64,000 nucleotides of DNA from an uncultured Alphaproteobacteria bacterium (GTDB taxonomy: Bacteria > Pseudomonadota > Alphaproteobacteria > HIMB59 > GCA-002718135): positions 1 through 64,000 of the forward strand of contig CACJEE010000004.1 in the NCBI GenBank assembly GCA_902592345.1. The letters are read 5' to 3'. The notes under the pieces were generated by a model. The model was not told where the DNA came from. It did no database searches and saw nothing but the letters and a program-made list of their open reading frames with translations. A program made the translations under genes and the position numbers. Below, one piece after another: positions 8,952 to 18,329 of the stretch (within the stretch, counting starts at the first letter, position 1; each line of letters starts with the position of its first letter).

Positions 8952-10233
8952 TCACTCTTCTTTGGGCAATTCTATCGCTTTGATAGATTGCAATAATTTT
9001 TATGCATCTTGTGAGAGAATATTTAATCCAAAATTAATAAGCAAACCTATTGTTGTTCTATCAAATAACGATGGTTGTATAATCACAAGATCAGTGGAGG
9101 CTAAAAAATTAGGAATTAAAATGGGCGAACCATACTTCAAGGCAAAGAAAATTATTGATAAAAATAATGTAAAGGTTTTTTCTTCTAATTATTCCTTATA
9201 TGGAGATATTTCTCAGCGAGTTATGGAAACCTTAGCAAGGTTTGCTCCAGATATAGAAATTTATTCTATAGATGAGGCTTTTTTGGGGTTAAATGGTTTT
9301 GAAAATTATGAGCTAAGTACGTATTGCAGTTACATACGTCGTATCATAAAACAATGGGTAGGTATTCCAGTCAGTATAGGGGTAAGTTCAACAAAGACAC
9401 TTTCAAAAATTGCAAATAACTTGGCAAAAAAAAATAAAGAGTATGATGGTGTGTGCTTATTAAAAACTTGGTTTGACATAAATGAAGCCTTAAAATTAAC
9501 TCCTATAGAAGACGTCTGGGGTATTGGAAGGCGACTGTCTTCTTTTTTACAAAGATATAATATCAACACTGCTTATGACTTTATTCAACTTGATAAAGGA
9601 TGGGTAAGAAAAAATATGGGTGTAGTAGGGGAAAAAACATTTTTAGAACTTTGTGGAGTATCCTGCATTGAATTAGATTTAATTCCATCAGATAAAAAAA
9701 GTTGCTGTGTTTCACGTTCGTTTAGTAAGCCAATAGAAAAAATTTATGATTTAGAAGAATCTGTTTCAGCTTATGGAACAAGAGTTTCTGAAAAGATAAG
9801 AGAAGAGGGATTAGTAGCAGAATCAATGAGTGTATTTGTTCTTACAAATCATTTTAATAGAAAAGAAAAACAGTATTCAAACTCCATTAAATTGCAACTA
9901 CCTTTTCCAACTAATAACAGTATTAAAATTGTGAAACGGACATTGGAAGGAATAAGAAAAATATATCGTGAAGGATACCGTTATAAAAAAGCAGGGGTCA
10001 TTTTATATGGTTTAAGTAAATCAGGTCAAAATAAAGGTCTTTTAGATTACGATAGAGAAAGCTCAGACATAATTATGAATACAATGGATAGAATTAATGA
10101 GCGTTATGGGAGTTCTACAATTAGATTAGCATCTGAGGGTATTGAAAAGTCATGGAAAATGAGAAGAGAGAGCGTGTCTCCGTGTTATACAACAAGCTTT
10201 AATGATTTAGTTGAGGTAAAAATTAATTTATAG
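8923..10233 (+). CDS. umuC: DNA polymerase V catalytic subunit UmuC
   Basis: A 436-residue Y-family translesion polymerase. Metal-binding acidic residues lie in ALIDCNNFYASCER (palm) and YSIDEAF; the VLSNNDGCIITRS finger segment and the C-terminal little finger are present. Length matches UmuC (about 420). The ATG at 8923 lies inside umuD, giving a 29-base overlap; a TTG at 8962 is an alternative start closer to the E. coli N-terminus. Its stop is two bases from the 3' end of the tRNA-Asn gene on the other strand. Confidence 0.95.
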   Translation: MSYTKQLQNNHSSLGNSIALIDCNNFYASCERIFNPKLISKPIVVLSNNDGCIITRSVEAKKLGIKMGEPYFKAKKIIDKNNVKVFSSNYSLYGDISQRVMETLARFAPDIEIYSIDEAFLGLNGFENYELSTYCSYIRRIIKQWVGIPVSIGVSSTKTLSKIANNLAKKNKEYDGVCLLKTWFDINEALKLTPIEDVWGIGRRLSSFLQRYNINTAYDFIQLDKGWVRKNMGVVGEKTFLELCGVSCIELDLIPSDKKSCCVSRSFSKPIEKIYDLEESVSAYGTRVSEKIREEGLVAESMSVFVLTNHFNRKEKQYSNSIKLQLPFPTNNSIKIVKRTLEGIRKIYREGYRYKKAGVILYGLSKSGQNKGLLDYDRESSDIIMNTMDRINERYGSSTIRLASEGIEKSWKMRRESVSPCYTTSFNDLVEVKINL

Positions 10234-10235
10234 AA

Positions 10236-10310
10236 TGGCTCCCCGGGCCGGGCTCGAACCAGCGACCGATCGGTTAACAGCCGATTGCTCTACCACTGAG
10301 CTACCGAGGA
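10236..10310 (-). tRNA. tRNA-Asn (anticodon GTT)
   Basis: Minus-strand cloverleaf of 75 nt with encoded CCA. Acceptor stem TCCTCGG pairs with CCGGGGA (one G-T wobble), discriminator G as usual for tRNA-Asn. D arm GCTCAGTGGTAGAGC, anticodon loop CTGTTAA (GTT), T arm with GGTTCGAGCC. It lies 48 bases downstream of tRNA-Cys on the same strand, so probably the same transcript, and ends two bases from the umuC stop. No terminator is visible, so transcription may run on antisense to umuC. Confidence 0.97.
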
Positions 10311-10358
10311 ACACAATTTAGCTGTTAATAAAAAAAAGAAAAAAAAACAAGTAAAATT

Positions 10359-10432
10359 TGGAGGCTCGGAGCGGAATCGAACCGCTGTGCAAGGCTTTGC
10401 AGGCCCCTACATCACCACTCTGCCACCGAGCC
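10359..10432 (-). tRNA. tRNA-Cys (anticodon GCA)
   Basis: Minus-strand cloverleaf of 74 nt with encoded CCA and discriminator U, the identity base for tRNA-Cys. Acceptor GGCTCGG pairs with CCGAGCC. The anticodon loop is CTGCAAA (GCA), and the T arm has GGTTCGATTCC. The 48-base spacer to tRNA-Asn is A/T-rich with no visible feature. The stretch 10433-10560, between this tRNA and the next gene, holds the tRNA promoter and otherwise nothing recognisable. Confidence 0.97.
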
Positions 10433-10444
10433 AAATTTTTTGGA

Positions 10445-10473
10445 CAATTAATCTGTTATTAACTTCAAGTCAA
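10445..10473 (-). promoter_or_regulatory. Candidate promoter of the tRNA-Cys/tRNA-Asn unit
   Basis: On the minus strand TTGACT (10468-10473) is followed by a 17-base spacer and TAATTG (10445-10450). Transcription would start about 6 bases before the tRNA-Cys 5' end. The -35 context TTGACTTGAAG resembles the strong -35 boxes of alphaproteobacterial stable-RNA promoters; the -10 match is poor. Confidence 0.45.
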
Positions 10474-10560
10474 TTAATGAAAATTAAAGAATGAAAAAAA
10501 TAAAAATCATATCAATTTTTAATGTTATTATGTATATGAGTCTTTAAAAATTATCCTTTA

Positions 10561-11217
10561 ATGAATATTAATTTTAATAAAAATCGTGAGGTGATGATAG
10601 AAAATCAGCTCAGACCTAATAAAATAACAAATATTGTAATTCTAGATATTTTTAATAAAGTCTCTAAAGAAAATTTTATATCTGAAGATAAATTGAATAT
10701 TTGCTATTCAGATCAAGACATAACTGTAAAAGACTCTAGAGGATATCTTAAAAATCTTCATTTAGCTCAAATTTTAAACTTTTCAGAAATTCAAAATGAT
10801 GAAAAGGTATTACATATTGGTGGCCTAACAGGATATCTTTCTGTCTTAATATCAAAACTATGCAAAGAAATTTATGTAACTGATAATGATCAAGAATGCG
10901 TGGAAAATATAAATGCACATTTTATTGAAAATAAAATTACTAACGGATATGTTTTTAAAAATTTTTTTTCTGAAGGTTTGCCAGAAAAAGGGCCCTTTGA
11001 TTTAATCATAATTGACTGTCCACAATATAATATTAATCTTGATTTACTAAACCAAATAAATGTGGGAGGTAGGATAGTTTATATTGAAAAAATAAATGAT
11101 GAACTATCTAAAGCTTATAAAATGACCAAATATAAAAATAATTACTCTAAAGATTTCTTATTTGATGTTTTTTCTCATTTATGTCTTACCAAAAAAATTG
11201 AAGGTTTTAATTTCTAA
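10561..11217 (+). CDS. PIMT-like (protein-L-isoaspartate methyltransferase family) protein beside tolC
   Basis: A 218-residue SAM-dependent Rossmann methyltransferase of the paralogous PIMT group often found directly upstream of tolC in Alphaproteobacteria. N-terminal MIENQLRPNKITN fits the family. The SAM-binding strand is VLHIGGLTGYLSVLIS, where true PIMT has a VGTGSGY type motif, so the site is altered and repair activity is uncertain. The canonical pcm lies at 25.9 kb. Its stop codon overlaps the tolC ATG by one base. Confidence 0.72.
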   Translation: MNINFNKNREVMIENQLRPNKITNIVILDIFNKVSKENFISEDKLNICYSDQDITVKDSRGYLKNLHLAQILNFSEIQNDEKVLHIGGLTGYLSVLISKLCKEIYVTDNDQECVENINAHFIENKITNGYVFKNFFSEGLPEKGPFDLIIIDCPQYNINLDLLNQINVGGRIVYIEKINDELSKAYKMTKYKNNYSKDFLFDVFSHLCLTKKIEGFNF

Positions 11218-12500
11218 TGAAAAAATTATTATTCTGTATTTTTCTATTATTTTCTAAATCAGCATTTTCAATTGACATTGATGATGCAATAAAAAGCACA
11301 ATTGAAAACAATCCTAAAGTTAAGATTGCATATGAAAAATTAACAGAATCAAAAGAATTAATTGAAAATGCTTACAATCAAAAATTGCCTACTATAACTA
11401 GTACAATATCAGGAACATATTCAACATCTGATTCTTCAACATCAACTGCAACAACAACACCTGAAACTTTTACAGATAAATATAAACTATCACTTAGTCA
11501 AAATTTATACGATGCTGGTGAAAAAAATTTAGAAATTGAAAGATCAAAATTGTTGTTTGACAAAGAAGTTGTAAATTTCAAAGTAACTATTCAAAATCTA
11601 ATATTAAGTGCTATAGAAGGCTATCTTGCTGTTATTAATTATGAAAAATCTCTTGAAGCAAGTAAAAAGAATTTTGATTCAGTATCACGTTTCTTAGATG
11701 AAACTAAAACAAAATTTGATTTAGGTTCTGCTACTCTTTATGATCTTCAAAATGCAGAGTCAGCTTATGCGATTGCTGAGACTAATTTATTTATTTCACA
11801 GCAAAATTATGATGTGAGTAAAATTACATTTAATAGAATTGTTGGATTGGATCCTATTAATTTAGAAGAAGTTGTTGATTTAAGTAAAGAAATTGACTTA
11901 AATAAATTTATTAAAAATATAGAAAAAAATAATTACACTTTAGCTCTTCTCGATAATGACATTAGAAATACAAGCATACTTCTTTCAAAGGAGAAACTTA
12001 GTAATAAACCATCATTAGATTTATCAACTTCTGTTGAATATTCAGATTCTGGGCGAATAGATTCTGGTACAGAAAAAACTAACGGAACTTTGGGTCTAAC
12101 TTTAACAATACCAATTTTTCAGCAAAATAATGATAAGTCTGATATTAGAAAATATCAATCACAGCTTTTACAAGCCGAATTAAGCTTTGAAGATAAAAAA
12201 CAAGATCTAATAATACAGGCATCAAACCTATATAAAGATTTTTTAATTAGTAAATCAAATATTGACTCAAACACTAAGCAGTTATTGTCAATTCAAACAT
12301 CTTTGGAGAGCATAAAAGAAGAATATAATATTGGCACCAAGACAATAACTGATTTGATTGATGCTGAAAGTGAGCTCCTTACTGTTAATGTAAATTATCA
12401 TTCTGCAAACAAAGATATGATTTTAAATTATTTCAATATTATGGCTCTTGAAGGCTCTTTAATTTCTGCTTTTGAAAATTTTCTTCCTAGTTATAATTAG
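11217..12500 (+). CDS. tolC: TolC family outer-membrane efflux channel
   Basis: A 427-residue TolC-like outer-membrane channel for type I secretion and RND or ABC efflux. The signal peptide ends near KSAFS-IDIDDA (about residue 18). Two repeats of the outer-membrane factor domain are recognisable, with long coiled-coil helices and GSATLYDLQNAESAYAIAET and GTKTITDLIDAESELL as the repeated signature. It sits in the order PIMT-like, tolC, popZ, valS and overlaps the upstream gene by one base. Confidence 0.92.
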   Translation: MKKLLFCIFLLFSKSAFSIDIDDAIKSTIENNPKVKIAYEKLTESKELIENAYNQKLPTITSTISGTYSTSDSSTSTATTTPETFTDKYKLSLSQNLYDAGEKNLEIERSKLLFDKEVVNFKVTIQNLILSAIEGYLAVINYEKSLEASKKNFDSVSRFLDETKTKFDLGSATLYDLQNAESAYAIAETNLFISQQNYDVSKITFNRIVGLDPINLEEVVDLSKEIDLNKFIKNIEKNNYTLALLDNDIRNTSILLSKEKLSNKPSLDLSTSVEYSDSGRIDSGTEKTNGTLGLTLTIPIFQQNNDKSDIRKYQSQLLQAELSFEDKKQDLIIQASNLYKDFLISKSNIDSNTKQLLSIQTSLESIKEEYNIGTKTITDLIDAESELLTVNVNYHSANKDMILNYFNIMALEGSLISAFENFLPSYN

Positions 12501-12537
12501 TCTTTAGTATTTCCTTTACTTAATTTATAAGAGAATT

Positions 12538-12816
12538 ATGGCAAATAATGAATCCATAAAAGATACACTAGAAGTAATTAGAAGAGCGTTACAAGACGAA
12601 AATAATTTTTCTGAAAAAAATGACAATGTACTGATTTTGAATAAAAAGATTAATGATGATGGAACTGTAAAAATGTTAGGACAATCTAATGATATTGATG
12701 AAGTAAATAATATAATTGAAAAAAAATTAACTGATTTATTAGAAAAAAAAATGAGCAATATGCTTGAAAATCAATTACCAAATATTCTTGATAAATATTT
12801 TAAAAATAAAAAATAA
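12538..12816 (+). CDS. popZ: Miniature PopZ-like polar organizing protein (DUF2497)
   Basis: A 92-residue acidic, helical protein. The N-terminal helix SIKDTLEVIRRALQDE (residues 6-21) matches the short PopZ/DUF2497 N-terminal motif, and the C-terminal helices (54-92, with MLENQLPNILDKYF) match the oligomerisation region ending in LPRIV in Caulobacter PopZ. The long Pro/Glu-rich linker is reduced to about 30 residues; Caulobacter PopZ, as I recall it, has about 177. PopZ forms polar scaffolds that anchor ParB and the chromosome origin. The place between tolC and valS supports the call. It ends one base before the valS ATG. Confidence 0.75.
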   Translation: MANNESIKDTLEVIRRALQDENNFSEKNDNVLILNKKINDDGTVKMLGQSNDIDEVNNIIEKKLTDLLEKKMSNMLENQLPNILDKYFKNKK

Positions 12817-12817
12817 T

Positions 12818-15445
12818 ATGCAGCTTGAAAAGTTTTTTGATTTTTTAAAAGATGAAAAAAAAATATATTCTGATTGGGAATCATCAAATAGTTTTACATC
12901 AAAAAAAAATAAAGAATCATATGCAATTATGATGCCTCCCCCGAATGTTACTGGAAGTCTTCATATGGGTCATGCACTTACTTTTACTATTCAAGATATT
13001 TTAATTCGCTATCATCGTATGCAAGGTAAAGAAGTGTTATGGCAGGCTGGAACAGACCATGCTGGTATTGCAACTCAAATGGTCGTTGAAAGAAAAATTG
13101 CTGATGAAGGTTTAGATCGCAGAATATTAGGAAGAGATAAATTTATTAAAAAAGTTTGGGAATGGAAAGAAGATTCTGGTGGAGCTATTAACAATCAATT
13201 AAGAAGATTGGGCGCATCTGCTGATTGGTCTCGAGAGCGATTTACAATGGACGAAGATTTATCTAAAGCTGTAAGAAAAGTTTTTGTAGACTTATATAAC
13301 GATGGAATTATTTATAGAGACAAAAGATTAGTTAACTGGGATCCTAAATTATTAACTGCTATTTCTGATTTAGAAGTTGAGCAAAAAGAACAAGAAGGAA
13401 GTCTCTGGCACATTAAATATCCTATTGATAGAGATCACTTTATTATTGTTGCAACAACAAGACCTGAGACAATGCTTGGAGACTCAGCTGTAGCTGTGCA
13501 TCCTAAAGATTTAAAATATAAAGATTTAATTGGAAAAACTTGCACACTGCCAATTGTTGAAAAGCAAATTCCTATTATTGCCGATGAATATGCAGATCCT
13601 GAAAAAGGCTCAGGTGCAGTTAAAATAACTCCTGCACATGATTTTAATGATTTTGAAGTAGGCAAAAGACATAATTTAGAATTTGTTAATATTTTTGATG
13701 AATTTGCTAAAGTGAATCAAAATGCACCAACTAAATTTCAAGGTCTGGATAGGTATGAAGCTAGAAATTTAATATTAGAAGAATTAATTAAATTAGATCT
13801 TCTCATAAAAGAAGAAAAACAAGAAATGGTTATCCCTTATGGTGACAGATCTGGAGTAGTAATTGAACCTTGGTTAACAGATCAATGGTTTTGTAATGCA
13901 AAAAAATTATCAATTGATCCCATTAATTCTGTAAAACAAAATAATACAAATTTTGTTCCAAAAATTTGGGAAAAAACTTTTTTTAATTGGATGGAAAATA
14001 TTCAGCCATGGTGTATTTCAAGACAATTATGGTGGGGGCACCAAATACCTGCTTGGTATGGTCCAGATAATAAATCTTTTGTAGCATTATCAATAGAAGA
14101 TGCAAAATTAATTGCAAATAAATATTATGGTAAAGATGTTGAGTTAAAACAAGATGAAGATGTTTTAGATACTTGGTTTTCTTCAGCACTTTGGACATTC
14201 TCAACATTAGATTGGCCTAATAAAACATATGAACTTGATCGATTTTATCCTGGGAATGTCCTGGTAACGGGATTTGATATTATATTCTTCTGGGTAGCTA
14301 GAATGATGATGATGGGCTCATATTTTATGAAAGAGACACCTTTTAAGGATGTTTATATACACCCATTAATTAGAGATGAAAAAGGTCAGAAAATGTCTAA
14401 ATCAAAGGGTAATATTATAGATCCATTAGTTTTATTAGATAAATACGGAGCTGATACTCTCCGTTTTACCCTGACTGCATTATTAAACCCCGGAAGAGAT
14501 GTTAAATTAGCTGAAGAGAGAGTGAAAGGTTATAAATCTTTTACCAACAAAATTTGGAATGCAGCAAATTTTTTAAACTTAAATAATGTTTCTTTTATAG
14601 ATACTATTGATATTGAAAATATTAAATTAGATACTAGCAAATGGATATTAAAAGAGTTTGAAGAAATTCAAAAAAGATATTTTGATAATATTGAGAAATA
14701 TCAATTTCATGAAATAGCAAGTTCTTTGTATCATTTTACATGGCATACATATTGTGACTGGTATATTGAATTCATTAAATCTGATTTTAAAGATCCTGAA
14801 AAATCTGAAGAAACTATTCAAGTTTCAGGATGGGTTTTCGTTCAAATTTTAAAACTACTTCATCCTGTAATGCCATTTATTACAGAAAAGCTTTGGCTTT
14901 CATTAGTAGATAAAAAAACTTTTTTAATGAATCAAGAATTCATTAAAGTTAATTTTGATCACTCTTATCAAGAAAGTAAGAAATATATTTTAAAAATTAT
15001 TGAAATAATGACAGCCTTAAGGAATCTTAGAGCAGATCTAAACATATCATATAAAAATGAAATTGATTTAATTATTGATGCTAAAAATCATTATTTAAAA
15101 AAATTTATTTCTAATTATGAAGAAGAATTTAAAAGACTTATAAAAACTAACACCATATCTTATGAAGAAAACACCAATAAAAAAAAATCAGCCTTTATAG
15201 TATTAAGTGAAATTACAATTTTAGTTCCTTTAGAAGGTATAGTAGATACAGAAAAAGAATTATCTAAGCTGGATGAAAAAAAACTTAATTACAATAAGAA
15301 ACTAAATACAGTTCTGGAAAAACTAAAGAACAAAGCATTTATTGAAAAAGCTCCTGATAATGTTATAGAAAATTTCAAAATGCAAGAACAAGAAATTAAA
15401 TCTTCTATTGAAAAGATTAATGAAATAATGAATACTATTAATTAA
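12818..15445 (+). CDS. valS: Valyl-tRNA synthetase
   Basis: An 875-residue class I synthetase that charges tRNA-Val and edits threonine. The HIGH motif is PPNVTGSLHMGHAL and KMSKS is GQKMSKSKGN. The CP1 editing domain includes TTRPETMLGDSAVAVHP. The C-terminal 70 residues form the tRNA-binding coiled coil. The start is the ATG at 12818, one base after popZ; an in-frame ATG at 12764 lies within popZ and is rejected. The ilvD start follows immediately after the stop. Confidence 0.97.
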   Translation: MQLEKFFDFLKDEKKIYSDWESSNSFTSKKNKESYAIMMPPPNVTGSLHMGHALTFTIQDILIRYHRMQGKEVLWQAGTDHAGIATQMVVERKIADEGLDRRILGRDKFIKKVWEWKEDSGGAINNQLRRLGASADWSRERFTMDEDLSKAVRKVFVDLYNDGIIYRDKRLVNWDPKLLTAISDLEVEQKEQEGSLWHIKYPIDRDHFIIVATTRPETMLGDSAVAVHPKDLKYKDLIGKTCTLPIVEKQIPIIADEYADPEKGSGAVKITPAHDFNDFEVGKRHNLEFVNIFDEFAKVNQNAPTKFQGLDRYEARNLILEELIKLDLLIKEEKQEMVIPYGDRSGVVIEPWLTDQWFCNAKKLSIDPINSVKQNNTNFVPKIWEKTFFNWMENIQPWCISRQLWWGHQIPAWYGPDNKSFVALSIEDAKLIANKYYGKDVELKQDEDVLDTWFSSALWTFSTLDWPNKTYELDRFYPGNVLVTGFDIIFFWVARMMMMGSYFMKETPFKDVYIHPLIRDEKGQKMSKSKGNIIDPLVLLDKYGADTLRFTLTALLNPGRDVKLAEERVKGYKSFTNKIWNAANFLNLNNVSFIDTIDIENIKLDTSKWILKEFEEIQKRYFDNIEKYQFHEIASSLYHFTWHTYCDWYIEFIKSDFKDPEKSEETIQVSGWVFVQILKLLHPVMPFITEKLWLSLVDKKTFLMNQEFIKVNFDHSYQESKKYILKIIEIMTALRNLRADLNISYKNEIDLIIDAKNHYLKKFISNYEEEFKRLIKTNTISYEENTNKKKSAFIVLSEITILVPLEGIVDTEKELSKLDEKKLNYNKKLNTVLEKLKNKAFIEKAPDNVIENFKMQEQEIKSSIEKINEIMNTIN

Positions 15446-17173
15446 ATGACAGATAAAGGTTCAAATATTAAATCTAGACTTCCTAGTAGACATGTTAGTG
15501 TTGGCCCAAAAAGTGCTCCACATAGATCTATGTATTATGCAATGGGAATGACTGAGGAACAAATTTATCAACCTTTTGTTGGCGTTGCTACAACCTGGAA
15601 TGAATCTGCACCATGTAACATTACATTAGGAAGACAGGCACAAGCTGTAAAAAAAGGAGTAAGTGAATTAAATGGCACACCTCGTGAATTTACAACTATA
15701 ACTGTAACTGATGGAATCGCCATGGGCCATGAAGCAATGAAAGCTTCTTTAGTAAGTCGAGAAGTTATTGCTGACTCTGTAGAATTATCAGTTAGAGGTC
15801 ACTGTTATGATGGTATCGTAGGACTTGCCGGTTGTGATAAATCACTTCCAGGTTTGATGATGGCTATGGTAAGACTTAATATTCCTTCAGTTTTTATTTA
15901 TGGTGGTTCTATATTACCAGGAAATTATAAAGGTAAAGATTTGACAATTATTGATGTTTTTGAAGCAGTTGGTAAACATGCATCAGGTGAAATAGATGAA
16001 AAAGAACTAAAAAATATTGAAAAAGTTGCATGTCCTACAGCTGGTTCATGTGGTGGTCAATTTACAGCAAATACAATGGCATGCATATCAGAGGCGCTTG
16101 GATTAGCTTTAACTAACTCTGCCATGACACCTGCAACTTATGAAGAAAGAGATAATTATGGCTTTGAAAGTGGTAAGGCTGTAATGAGCCTTATAGAAAA
16201 GAATATAAGACCAAGAGATATAGTTACTTTAGAATCTTTAAAAAACGCTGCAGTCGTTGTTGCTGCTACTGGTGGATCTACTAATGCCGCATTGCATCTA
16301 CCTGCAATTGCTAATGAGGCAGGTATCAAATTTACTTTAAATGATGTTGTTGAAATTTACCAATCAACTCCTTACATCGGTGATATGTCCCCTGGTGGCA
16401 AATATGTTGCAAAAGATCTTTACGAAGTAGGGGGTGTTCCTATTGTAATTAAATCTCTCTTAGATGGTGGTTATATAAATGGAGATTGCATGACTGTTAC
16501 AGGTAAAACAATTGCAGAAAACCATAAAAGTGTAATATTTCCTAAAGATCAAGATGTTGTTTATACATGTGATAACCCAATAAGTGATCATAGTTCAGTA
16601 GTTGGTTTGTGGGGAAATCTTGCTGAGGAAGGATCAATTTCTAAAATTGCTGGTTTAAAAAATCTTTCTTTTAAAGGTAAAGCAAAGTGTTTTGATTGTG
16701 AGGAAGATGCTTTAACAGCAGTTTTAACAAATGAAATTGTTGCGGGTGATGCAGTAATTATTCGCTATGAAGGACCTAAAGGAGGTCCTGGAATGAGAGA
16801 GATGCTTTCAACTACAGGTGCAATTTATGGACAAGGACTTGGAGAAACAGTTGCCTTGATCACTGATGGCCGTTTTTCTGGAGGCACGAGAGGATTTTGC
16901 ATTGGTCATGTAGGACCAGAAGCTGCAGTTGGCGGAATGATAGGTCTATTAAAAAATGGTGATGAAATTGTAATTGATGCAATTAAAGGTGAGATAAATG
17001 TTTTATTAACTGATGAAGAAATTGCAAAAAGAAAAAAAGAATGGAAACCTAGAAGCACTAATCACAACTCAGGTTCTATTTGGAAATATGCTCAAACAGT
17101 TGGTCCTGCTTATTCAGGTGCTGTTACACAACCTGGTGCAAAAGAAGAAACCCACACATACGCTGATATTTAA
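15446..17173 (+). CDS. ilvD: Dihydroxy-acid dehydratase
   Basis: A 575-residue Fe-S dehydratase for the third common step of valine, isoleucine and leucine synthesis. Cluster-ligand cysteines are seen in GCDKSLPG and [15 protein letters not shown], together with an earlier Cys in the N-terminal third. The C-terminal domain contains [16 protein letters not shown]. Full length. The ATG directly abuts the valS stop, linking branched-chain amino-acid synthesis with valine charging. The convergent xthA gene ends two bases away with no clear terminator. Confidence 0.97.
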   Translation: MTDKGSNIKSRLPSRHVSVGPKSAPHRSMYYAMGMTEEQIYQPFVGVATTWNESAPCNITLGRQAQAVKKGVSELNGTPREFTTITVTDGIAMGHEAMKASLVSREVIADSVELSVRGHCYDGIVGLAGCDKSLPGLMMAMVRLNIPSVFIYGGSILPGNYKGKDLTIIDVFEAVGKHASGEIDEKELKNIEKVACPTAGSCGGQFTANTMACISEALGLALTNSAMTPATYEERDNYGFESGKAVMSLIEKNIRPRDIVTLESLKNAAVVVAATGGSTNAALHLPAIANEAGIKFTLNDVVEIYQSTPYIGDMSPGGKYVAKDLYEVGGVPIVIKSLLDGGYINGDCMTVTGKTIAENHKSVIFPKDQDVVYTCDNPISDHSSVVGLWGNLAEEGSISKIAGLKNLSFKGKAKCFDCEEDALTAVLTNEIVAGDAVIIRYEGPKGGPGMREMLSTTGAIYGQGLGETVALITDGRFSGGTRGFCIGHVGPEAAVGGMIGLLKNGDEIVIDAIKGEINVLLTDEEIAKRKKEWKPRSTNHNSGSIWKYAQTVGPAYSGAVTQPGAKEETHTYADI

Positions 17174-17175
17174 TT

Positions 17176-17955
17176 CTATAGTGTAATTGTCACAGGCGTG
17201 TGGTCTGAAGCTTTCTCCCAGCCTCTAGGTTCACGATTTACTTCAACTTTTTTTATTAAATCTGTAATATTTGCAGTAGTTAAAAAATGATCAATTCTAA
17301 GCCCATTTCCTTTTTGCCATCCTCCACCTCTGTAACCCCAGAAAGTCCAATTTGTTTTACCTTCAACAAAGTGTTTCACTAAGTCAGTAAAACCCATATT
17401 AATTAAAATTCTATATTGTTCTCTCGTTAAAGGATGAGCACATGCATCATTTTTGAAATTTTCAGGAGAATATACGTCATCATCTGAAGGAATAACATTG
17501 AAGTCACCAGAGATTATTATAGGTGTGTTTTTATTTTTTAATTCTTGAATATATTTATTAAATTTTTTCATCCATTCAATTTTATAATTAAATTTTTCTG
17601 TTTCAATAGGATTACCGTTTGGGAGATAAATATTTATTAATTTAATGTGTTTTTTTATTTTTTTTAATTGTATCTCAGTTTCAATAAATCTAGCGTTTGG
17701 ATCATCATATTTAGGAATTGATGTATTTGTAATTTTTAATTTTTCTTTACTTAAAATAGCAACACCATTCCAAGCTTTTTGTCCATTTACATAAGAGTGA
17801 TAGCCTGCATTTTTTATTATTTCTTTAGGGAAACCATCTTCAATTGTTTTTAACTCTTGTAGTAAATAAATATCTGATTGATCTTTTTTTATAAATTTTT
17901 CTAAATGTTCAATTCTTGCATTAACTGAATTTACATTCCATGTTGATATTTTCAT
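17176..17955 (-). CDS. xthA: Exodeoxyribonuclease III (AP endonuclease)
   Basis: A 259-residue ExoIII-type nuclease that cuts abasic sites and degrades the 3' strand of duplex DNA. Catalytic signatures are STWNVNSVNAR at the start, LQELK (metal Glu), GDFNV and the C-terminal SDHTPV (His). The start is taken at the ATG at 17955, which overlaps the erpA stop by one base. A further upstream in-frame start would add ten residues inside erpA. Confidence 0.93.
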   Translation of the reverse strand: MKISTWNVNSVNARIEHLEKFIKKDQSDIYLLQELKTIEDGFPKEIIKNAGYHSYVNGQKAWNGVAILSKEKLKITNTSIPKYDDPNARFIETEIQLKKIKKHIKLINIYLPNGNPIETEKFNYKIEWMKKFNKYIQELKNKNTPIIISGDFNVIPSDDDVYSPENFKNDACAHPLTREQYRILINMGFTDLVKHFVEGKTNWTFWGYRGGGWQKGNGLRIDHFLTTANITDLIKKVEVNREPRGWEKASDHTPVTITL

Positions 17956-18278
17956 TAAATAGAAAAAGAGGTACCACAACCACAAGATGATGATGCTTGA
18001 GGATTGGTAATCTTAAAAGATGAACCAATTAACTCATGAACATAATCAATTTTTGAATTTTGAATTAATTCCATTGAAGTTTCGTCTATAACGACATTTA
18101 TCTTTTCTTCTTCAATTAATATATCATCATCATTTTTAAGATTTTCAAAATCAAATTTATATTGAAAACCTGCACATCCTCCACCTAAGACAGTAATTCT
18201 GAAATAAGCGGCTGAATCTTTCTCTAAAATAGACGCTATATGATCTTGTGCATTGTTTGTTATTTCTATCTTATTCAT
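17955..18278 (-). CDS. erpA: Iron-sulfur cluster insertion protein ErpA/IscA (HesB family)
   Basis: A 107-residue A-type carrier that delivers Fe-S clusters to target enzymes. The three ligand cysteines are present: one in LGGGCAGFQY and two in the C-terminal CGCG. Length is normal. It is the first gene of a two-gene minus-strand unit with xthA (one-base overlap) and is divergent from dgt, 51 bases away. IscA and ErpA cannot be separated with certainty from sequence alone. Confidence 0.9.
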   Translation of the reverse strand: MNKIEITNNAQDHIASILEKDSAAYFRITVLGGGCAGFQYKFDFENLKNDDDILIEEEKINVVIDETSMELIQNSKIDYVHELIGSSFKITNPQASSSCGCGTSFSI

Positions 18279-18329
18279 AATAAATCAATATATACTTATT
18301 TATAAATAAAATTTATAGCAAAATTTGCA

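Noticed and set aside
12764-12817. Upstream start for valS inside popZ
   Set aside because: It would add 18 residues read from popZ sequence; the ATG at 12818 matches the synthetase start and gives a one-base junction.
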